DNA of 64,000 nt from Catonia carolina (Eukaryota > Arthropoda > Insecta > Hemiptera > Achilidae). The stretch covers positions 22,921,419 to 22,985,418 of the forward strand of contig JAQMRL010000003.1 in the NCBI GenBank assembly GCA_035578175.1, read 5' to 3'. The position numbers were made by a program, and so were the translations under genes. The notes beneath the pieces were generated by a model that was given only the letters and a program-made list of their open reading frames with translations, had not been told where the DNA came from and did not search any database. How positions within the stretch are numbered: the first letter of the stretch is position 1; each line of letters opens with the position of its first letter. Shown in pieces: positions 57,032 through 64,000 of the stretch.

Positions 57032-57112
57032 TGAATGACGTCGCGAAAATAACTATACAAGATGATACACGATAAATTTGAATTACACGGCAACCTTCTC
57101 ATACAAAACATG
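57032..57112 (+). pseudogene. Jockey-type LINE remnant, right part
   Basis: Continuation of the fragment at 56186-56343 after the I-element insertion. Only the first dozen codons are recognisable. It ends against repeat E. Confidence 0.4.
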
Positions 57113-57114
57113 TA

Positions 57115-57300
57115 TACTAGGGCAATACCAGGTACTTAGCACAGAAGTTTAAAACGCCTCTGACCAAAGAAACTTCTTGGCCAATTGTAGGACTGTAGTG
57201 ATGACTGCAACCTCCAGCCAGTAATTCAAGTTTTGGAACCTTTAGCGCCATATTTAGAAATGATTTATAATATTGTAATAATAGATACCAAATTTCCAAT
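57115..57300 (-). repeat. Repeat E, minus copy
   Basis: The reverse complement matches 4985-5165 (GGTTGCAGTCATCACTA, TGGCCAAGAA, GTGCTAAGTACC). The short minus open frame is part of the repeat. Confidence 0.65.
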
Positions 57301-57712
57301 AAAAAGTGTTAAAAAACATTCAACCAGATCCACTTTTCAGTAGCATTAATGATAACATTAGCCTAATTTTATGACATACGTCTTAAATTCTTGAAAATTA
57401 TAACTTTTAAAAATAATAGCTTTTAGTTGTATGGTGACAGCAGTTAATACATTTATTAATTTAAATTATTAACTTAAATTTATTAGCTATTAATAAATTT
57501 AGAGCTAGCTGCTAGGAAATTAACGAATTTATCTATAAAACTATAGGAAGTTTTGAAGGAAGTTTCGGTACATTGTAAAAAATAGACGCTTTCTAGTCCT
57601 TGCTTGCTTATAAATTGTCATACATTTCAAACAACAGCCTTTTGACTCTTGATACAAAAACAGTAATTATATTTTACAAAATAATTGTGTTTTAATTAAC
57701 ATTGCAATTTAT

Positions 57713-57972
57713 TAACCCAGCGGGTTGATCTAATGGTAAAGTCATTGCTGTGAGTCAGCTGTTTATCAGCTGATTTTTGGAGTCGGAAGTCTGTGGTTCA
57801 AATCCTAGTAAAGGTACTTACCCTTGTAGTATTATATTAATAGTTCCAATTGAGTCCAATACTACTTCCCCCCATCGTGAGGGAGGGGACATGAGTTTTT
57901 TCGCCGCTTCGGATAAAAAAGAAAAATATTTGAGTACTAGACAGTGGTTACTGGCGTAATTTGATGATTGGG
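57713..57972 (+). repeat. SINE-A copy carrying a repeat F insertion
   Basis: Head CCCAGCGGGTTGATCTAATG, palindromic TCAGCTGTTTATCAGCTGA and B box GGTTCAAATCC are SINE-A. The body resumes at TTTGAGTACTAGACAGTGG near 57927. About 105 bases in between (57822-57926) are foreign and include the repeat F block GAGGGAGGGG and TTTTTTCGCCGCTTCGG. The SINE is cut after GATTGGGGTT and lacks its tail. Confidence 0.65.
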
Positions 57973-57974
57973 GT

Positions 57975-59570
57975 TGCTATTTGTCTTTACCTAGGTGAAA
58001 TTATTTTGGCCTAAATCTTATGCCGCCGATTTAAGAGACTGATACCCCTGTAATTCTTTGGGTTCATCCCTTTTCTCTTTCTTATAGAATGGTATAACGA
58101 CTGCTTCCAGCAAGACAACTGGAACATGCGTTTTAATCCAACAAATAATTAAAAACACAGAAAGCTACTTAAAAACCTAGTGGAAGCATGTTTAAATAAT
58201 TCAGGAGGCAAATCCTAAAAATTGTGTCAATAGTTTTTAATAAAATTAACGTTTAGAATTTCTGATCCAGCCAATGGAAGCATCTTAAATTCGATGTAAT
58301 GTGATAAATTTATTCTATACCTTGTTTTCCTTTGCGTAGCGAAAAATGTTTAAATATTTTAAAAATATTGTTTATAATGTAACATTGTAAAAAGAAAATT
58401 AGAGGAAATAGGAAAATAAAATTTCTGTGAAAGATGTGTGATTAAAATGAAACTGGAGGAAATGAGAATTGCCTGATGAAAATGAGTTCTCATCATTTTT
58501 ATTGACGATGACGTTACGTTATGATAGCACCTATTCGGATCACGTGACGGGGTGTTAGACATAGCAATCGTCTCGCTCACTCTATTACAACATTAATTGT
58601 GTTACCTACCGCCCACTCCACTCTATTAGTCCTAGTAGTAGTCTTTTGGAAGGGTAGAATACCGTTAAGTAGGAGTAAGGGTGGAAAATACGTCATCCCT
58701 TACCGCTTCTCTTAATTCTCCCTTTACTTGTTACGTTGTAGTAGTGTTAGATTAATTACCGCGTTCATTCAACTTATGTATACACTTACAATTACGCCCC
58801 TGTACGCGCAGGCTCCTGCTTATTTCCAACATAGGTAGAATAACCACCTGATTTGATGATTTTTGTTGAATAATTATACATCAACCTTGTCTACCAACTT
58901 TTTCAATGCTTTTAAAAGTTAAAATTTATTGATATTATGTCCTGGAAAAGTCACCATGTAATTGAAGTTATTAATATTTTACTAAAACAATACCCCACAC
59001 TCTAATAGTCTGAACATCTAGCTTTTTTATAAAAAATATTTGACCCACTGAACTTTTTATACAGTTATTAATTTCAATTATTTTTCCAACCGGGAAGCAA
59101 ATCATTTTTATAAACTATTAAGTCTACGGTTCTTTACCATCTTATAATTTTAATACGTTCTTATTTCAGGAATATTTTTGAAAATATTATCATACGGAAA
59201 CTACAAGGAATAAAATTATGAAAATTAAACACTTTTGTTTGTTTTCATGGCGGCGTTTTATTATCTGTCGTGACTTAACTTTGTTTAACTACAACAGGCC
59301 GCATGTATCAGCATCTCGACAATCGATTTTATAGCATAAATCATAAGACATTAGCCGTGAAATAGAAGCAATCATACTCCTAGCGAACAAATGTCAAATT
59401 AAGAAACACAACTTGTAAATTTGTAGTAAAATACTTAGACTACAGGGACAGAAAAATTACTAACACTCAATTTATTAGACTATTGTTTAACTAAAAATTC
59501 AAGATTGACATGTTTAAACTTTTGTTCTTGCCTTTAGGATATTGCAACAAAAATTTAGCGAGGTAACATT
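57975..59570. other. Intronic stretch, nothing recognised
   Basis: AT-rich with no supported gene or repeat junction. Confidence 0.4.
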
Positions 59571-59573
59571 TTT

Positions 59574-59880
59574 TGAAACCGGCCTGGTCTAGTGGTAAAG
59601 TCGTCGCGGCGAGTCAGCTGTTTGTCGGCTGATTCTCGGAGACAGAGATTCCGTGGTTCGGGTAGTTAATTTTTTACGTATTTTAATACTAGATATTAGT
59701 TACCGCTATACTTTGATGGTTGCGGTTCAATTAATAATACTCTCTCAGGAATGGTCGGCCTGAGTTTGCGGAAGACTCATTTATACATACACATTATCAC
59801 CCTCATCACATTGGGTCATGGGATTGCTTATTGTTCTTAAATTGAACAGATTACAACTTACACACGTTAGGGATAAAAAA
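59574..59880 (+). repeat. SINE-A copy with damaged B box
   Basis: CCGGCCTGGTCTAGTGGTAA, TCAGCTGTTTGTCGGCTGA and the tail CAGATTACAACTTACACACG. The B box has lost its second half (GTGGTTCGGGTAG), so Pol III promoter strength is probably gone. Confidence 0.75.
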
Positions 59881-59884
59881 TACA

Positions 59885-60470
59885 CTCTTTGTATCTTAAT
59901 TATTTTTATTTATTTTTTTATCCTTTATTAGGAATCTTTAACTGTACTATATAGAACAACCAAAAGATGAAAAAACATTGATATTAAATTACAAATCACA
60001 TTAACACACATGATATAAAATTCAACATTCAGCAATGTTAAATTTGGAATAACAATGAACGTAAAATATACAAAAGTATGAAAAGAAAAACAAAAAAGTT
60101 CATATTGTTACAGAAAAGTTATTACCAATAGTAATAAAACATATTTAAAACAAAACAAAAACTACATCTAATATTTCACATTATTTTATCTTTTTCGACA
60201 TAAACATGCAGAAAGAATTAAAGAAGATATCTGCTCCATCTTCTTTTTAATCTTCTAATGAAGCCGGCGGATTTGCCATATCACTGATAAGCGGATTATT
60301 ATGGATTGGTAGTTTTGAGTAGAATTATTTTTTATTGAGTAACGATGCCAACATAAGCCTTGGGCTTGTGCGTAGGTAATGATATGTGGTGATTTAATAT
60401 AACTATTTTTGACGATGTCGCAAATGAATGGTGTTTTTAAATCGGTGTGTAGTAAAACAACCGATTTGTG
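59885..60470. other. AT-rich stretch, nothing recognised
   Basis: The open frame 60255-60482 on the minus strand is unassigned. Confidence 0.4.
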
Positions 60471-60477
60471 TGTAATA

Positions 60478-60815
60478 AACAACCGGTGCCGTCGCTGTTC
60501 TTAAATAAAGCACCTATCCCGAAAAATTCTTCTGTTCGCTATCTTGGACTTCATTTCGATCAACGCATGACCTGGATACACCACATTAAGACAAAACGGC
60601 TTCAACTAAACTTACGTTTGAAACAACTATACAGGTTTGTTCACTCTAAATCACCCATACGTCTCAAACAGAAATTAGTACTCTACAATTCTCTCTCAAA
60701 ACCTATCTGGATTAACTGTATTCAAATTTTTGGTTGCGCAAAGCAGAGTAATTTAAAAACTATTTAAGCATTACAGTCTAATTTTCTCCGTAGAATTACC
60801 GGTTCACCATACTAA
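60478..60815 (+). pseudogene. Jockey-type LINE RT fragment
   Basis: SSVRYLGLHFDQRMTWIHHI, then LNLRLKQLYRF and LKQKLVLYNSLSKPIWINCI with QIFGCAKQSN is the RT thumb and post-RT region of a Jockey element (usual form VKYLGL.LD.RLTW, then KLLLYK...KP.W.YGIQ.WG). A TAA follows LKTI, yet similarity continues (ALQSNFLRRITG) to about 60815. It has neither a 5' part nor a 3' tail. Inverted 15-base sequences AAATCGGTGTGTAGT / ACTACACACCGATTT surround it. Confidence 0.7.
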
Positions 60816-60849
60816 GTCTGAAATGACACACTACACACCGATTTAATTA

Positions 60850-61900
60850 TTTTTATTGTATTTTTCTTATATATATCAGGAAGATCAAAGTTCGATGGAT
60901 TCTTCACTTTCGTTAGCTTTCACTCTCCTTATAATGTAGTAAAAAGGAAAATATCACATAAAATAAAAAAACAAAGAAATGCTTATATTGTTTTTAAAAC
61001 CGAAAATATTATTTTATTATAACCGTTATACATTTTTCAATAAATTTTATAGTTTAATTGCGTTGATATTCTGAAATGCAAAAATATTTACTTAGCTTAT
61101 ACTGTCATCGAAACAAAATTAATGTTGATGTTAAGTAATCATTTAAAACGGCTGATATAGTTTTACATCGAGTGTTCAATTCAGTACGTAATTGTATTAT
61201 TCTCTACTAATGTTTTCCAGAAGGTAAAGAGAGAATACGAAAGAGTGACTGAAAGAGAAACAACTGAATTCAATAGCAGGAACATAGTTATGCGAATTCA
61301 GAAGAGGACAATTGTTTAGAATGCATAATAACTACGTGCATTTATTTACAAAGAACACAGTCCCTTACACTATTCTCAGTTAGTTCACAATTAATTTGGT
61401 TAAGTGGCTAGAAAATGGTATGCATGATTTGTCGTTAAACTCCATTTTATTCTGCTTCGGTTAACGTTGACTTAGTTCAATATTTGCATTTAAATTTTAT
61501 TGTGTAAATCAATAGAAAATTGTTAGAATACCAGTTAAAGACTGAACAAATTCTAAGTTTATTATTGATAAATTAATTATGATTTTGTGAATTAAAAATT
61601 TAATACCATCCTTATTCTGACTACAACAGAAAACAGAAAACTGGGAGTTAGAATGCAACTATCCACGTGAGTTGGACTTGTGCTATATAGTTGCCAAAAA
61701 CATCGTTCATCTCTATAAAATTCACTGCTCTGCCCGTTATGTTATATGAAATCATGTTTCGAATGTTATCAGAGAGGCCTAAATATTGTGCTATCCTTCT
61801 CATCCTGCCATCGCTGTATCTTTTTAGAAAAATTAAACTTTAGAACGTAGTTTCCTTAACATAACTTACATAACCTGATAAAAAAATTTATTAAAACCAT
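60850..61900. other. AT-rich stretch, nothing recognised
   Basis: No supported feature. Confidence 0.4.
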
Positions 61901-61904
61901 TTTA

Positions 61905-62225
61905 CCCAACGGGTTGGTCTAGAGGTAAAGTCGTCGCCACGAGTCAGCTGTAAGAGCTGACTGCCGGAGACGAGGGTTCCTTGTTCAAATCCTTGTAAAG
62001 GTACTTTTATACGGATTTGAAAACTAGATAGTAGTTACCGGTGTACTTTGATAGTTGGGGTTCAATTAACCATAATCTCTCAGGAATAGCCGGCCTGGGT
62101 CTGCACAAGACTACACCTCATTTACATGTCATACACATCATCTTCATCTCATTAGGTCATGGGTTGCTTATTGTTCTTAAATTGAACAGATTGCAACGTA
62201 CAAACATTAAGAATTTAAAAAAAAA
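61905..62225 (+). repeat. SINE-A copy
   Basis: ACCCAACGGGTTGGTCTAGA, the AGTCAGCTGTAAGAGCTGACT palindrome (shortened loop), near-perfect B box GTTCAAATCC, and the tail CAGATTGCAACGTACAAACA plus an A run. Full length, modestly diverged. Confidence 0.82.
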
Positions 62226-62479
62226 CAATTAATCCTTAGAATCTAATGTATTTTAATTAAACATGCCTTAGAATTTTATATATATTTTTAATCTCTGAAG
62301 ATTTCTTTATCTTCTTCTTCCTTTTTAAAAGAGGACGTGTCCTGTTTATTCTGTCAAATTTACCTATTGTTACTCCGATTATCAAGTATCTTTCATCATT
62401 TTAAAAGCCTACTGGGAGGTTTTTTGGTTTTTGTTATACGTGATTTAATTATTGAATCCTATCTGTTCTCATGATTTAT

Positions 62480-62740
62480 CCTAAACCTTCGTCATGATCT
62501 TATTCATCTTGCAATATCCTTTATGCCACGTTTCTCTCTGATATTGTAATTTCTTAGTTAAGCTCTCATTATAATTCTCTTAGTAATCCTCAATAAATTG
62601 TCTTCAGTTGTTTGTTCGCATCATTATCTCGGTTAGCTCTTGTTTCAACTGCATACATAAAAATTAGTCTGATGCAGATCTTGTCAATTCTGGCTTGACT
62701 TTTTTCTCCAATATTTTATTTCCAAAAATTAAACTTTTCC
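62480..62740 (-). pseudogene. Highly decayed LINE RT fragment
   Basis: On the minus strand, across frames: a KVKPELTR segment, then ICIRLIFMYAVETRA and ANKQLKT. These resemble the ..I..IYK..I.P...YA.ET.. and K.L...EM..LR segments after the RT in several insect LINEs. Heavily broken. Confidence 0.4.
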
Positions 62741-62744
62741 GGCT

Positions 62745-63300
62745 CAGCCCTGGCATACTGTTGAAAGAATATGTGTCATGTTTATGAATATATTTTAGTT
62801 GTTTAATAATATTGGCTGAAAGAGAAACTTTGCGTCGTAAACTAGTGAAAAACCAAAAATGAGAAACCCAACTGATTATCTCCTCTCTAACAAACACCAA
62901 AAATAATTTAGAAGATATAATTATCTTATCAGACCGTTTTTTTAAATTAAACAAATCGATAGAATGTAAAAGTTAAACAAAATTTACATACTAGTTAAAA
63001 AAAACTATGAAATTTTTTTATAATCGCAAAATCAATCATTTTTATGACAAATATTTAAAGCAGGGAATTATTATTGTACTTTTTCGATCATTTATTTATT
63101 CATTCTATCATTTCCTTTTTCTTCTCTAAGTGCTACAGTGTAACTCAGGATAATGGGTTCAATATGTGAATCGCATTTTTCAACTGTTGACGAAACAATA
63201 TCTCATAAAATTTGATTTTTCTAATCAAGCTTTCAGATGGTGAAATCTACTGCTAGCTTTAAACGAAATATCATTGTATAATGTTCAAAAATTAATTTAA
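62745..63300. other. AT-rich stretch before the third exon
   Basis: No supported feature. Confidence 0.4.
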
Positions 63301-63323
63301 TTTGTACTTATTTGATTAACCAG

Positions 63324-63406
63324 GATGTAGGGCTGCTTCCAAGAAGCAAACGTTGAAGGAACGGTCGAACGGAGCTGTGATGTATTCAAATCTCGCGAGG
63401 CATCTG
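63324..63406 (+). CDS. Internal coding exon of the same unidentified host gene
   Basis: Acceptor GATTAACCAG before 63324 and strong donor GTGAGC after 63406 bound an 83-base exon. The first two bases (GA) complete the Arg codon begun by the exon at 43026. Then 27 codons read CRAASKKQTLKERSNGAVMY then SNLARHL, ending on a codon boundary. GC content is clearly above the flanks. The peptide is basic and contains a possible phosphorylation-prone Ser/Thr-Lys segment. Without the splice donor the frame would run on as a 61-codon ORF starting at Met, which looks spurious. Family not recognised. Confidence 0.65.
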
Positions 63407-64000
63407 GTGAGCTTTTGTTTACAAACCTCACTGCCTACCATCCTAAAGGAAACTCGCTCCCCTCATTCCATAAAAAAATGTAGGCAGGTCTCAGCCTCCT
63501 CTTTACCATCATTTTCCTCCAATCTTCTCTTCCTTTAGAAAATTCTCTTGAAAGATCTTTCGTGTTCTAAATCTCTTAAGAATGCTTTACCCCACCCCTC
63601 TTCCTTTTCACCCTCACCCGACCATCCTTACTTTATGCTCCTTTACTTCATATTTTAAACAAATAATCCTTTTCAATCAAAGATTCTTTTTTACGTCAGT
63701 TTACTTTTATCAAACAATAGGCTTTAGTGAAAATATTTCCTGAAGGTTTCTTGACAAAGCCTTATTGATTATAAATATTTAGTAAACATACCCTTTAGTT
63801 GAGTAAAGATAACCTACATTTTCGTTCTTTATAAAATTATGGATGTATTCAGTGGTTCTGTATGGTTAGATATTTTATTTTCTTGTTTGCGTCAGAACGT
63901 TTTTATTTTGTTGTGTTGCGTAGATCTTTTGTTACTAAAAATTATGTTCAAAAGAGGCGCCTCTCTGATTCCCTTTTTTTATAAGTATTTTTTTTATTCT
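63407..64000. other. Start of the next intron
   Basis: Pyrimidine-rich (63550-63680), then AT-rich. No further exon is visible before the window ends. Confidence 0.45.

Larger units (their letters stand above)
43123..63323 (+). other. Putative 20-kb intron (phase 1)
   Basis: The interval between the donor at 43123 and the acceptor ending at 63323. It contains a hAT MITE, a pyrimidine tract, SINEs, LINE remnants and a Harbinger element. No additional exon is required by the reading phases. Confidence 0.5.

Noticed and set aside
1..64000. CRISPR arrays, phage or bacterial operons, rRNA genes, viral genes
   Set aside because: No regularly spaced repeats, no Shine-Dalgarno-led gene clusters, no rRNA similarity, and no viral structural or polymerase genes were seen.

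Overview
The window reads as AT-rich nuclear DNA of an arthropod, most likely an insect. The evidence is the spliceosomal exons with long introns and a dense mixture of I/Jockey-type non-LTR retrotransposons, tRNA-derived SINEs, and pogo/Tigger, mariner, hAT, Harbinger and Helitron remnants. The species cannot be fixed from sequence alone. There are no bacterial-style operons, no rRNA genes, no CRISPR array and no convincing functional tRNA gene.

Host gene: three short plus-strand exons (8878-8927, 43026-43122, 63324-63406) have good splice sites and reading phases that fit each other, which suggests one gene whose coding sequence is interrupted by introns of about 34 kb and 20 kb. Joined, they give about 76 residues without a stop. 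I do not recognise the protein. Almost everything else in the window is transposon-derived or featureless AT-rich intron.

Layout: 1-8.9 kb holds a Harbinger end, a solo LTR, SINE copies, a 5'-truncated LINE with a 12-bp target-site duplication (TSD), and an inverted-repeat element that was itself hit by another LINE. From 8.9 to 31 kb come a Jockey remnant, a pogo/Tigger non-autonomous element with TA duplications, a second solo LTR carrying a 72-bp-arm foldback, a decayed Tigger with transposase debris, a mariner pseudogene, and an unassigned SINE-like retroposon with a 13-bp TSD. From 31.9 to 38.4 kb is a nest: a near-complete I-type LINE (minus strand) carries a tRNA-SINE inside its ORF2 and lies between what look like the 5' and 3' ends of one Helitron. 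From 39.7 to 64 kb come a third LTR, the second exon, a hAT MITE, a 500-bp polypyrimidine tract, several SINE families, RT remnants, a Harbinger element, a Jockey fragment split by a truncated I-element copy with a 12-bp TSD, and the third exon.

The most useful results are the insertion junctions whose TSDs can be read directly. They give a relative order of transposition events, and they define several repeat families (SINE-A to SINE-D, an LTR family, repeats E, F and R) from copies within this one window.
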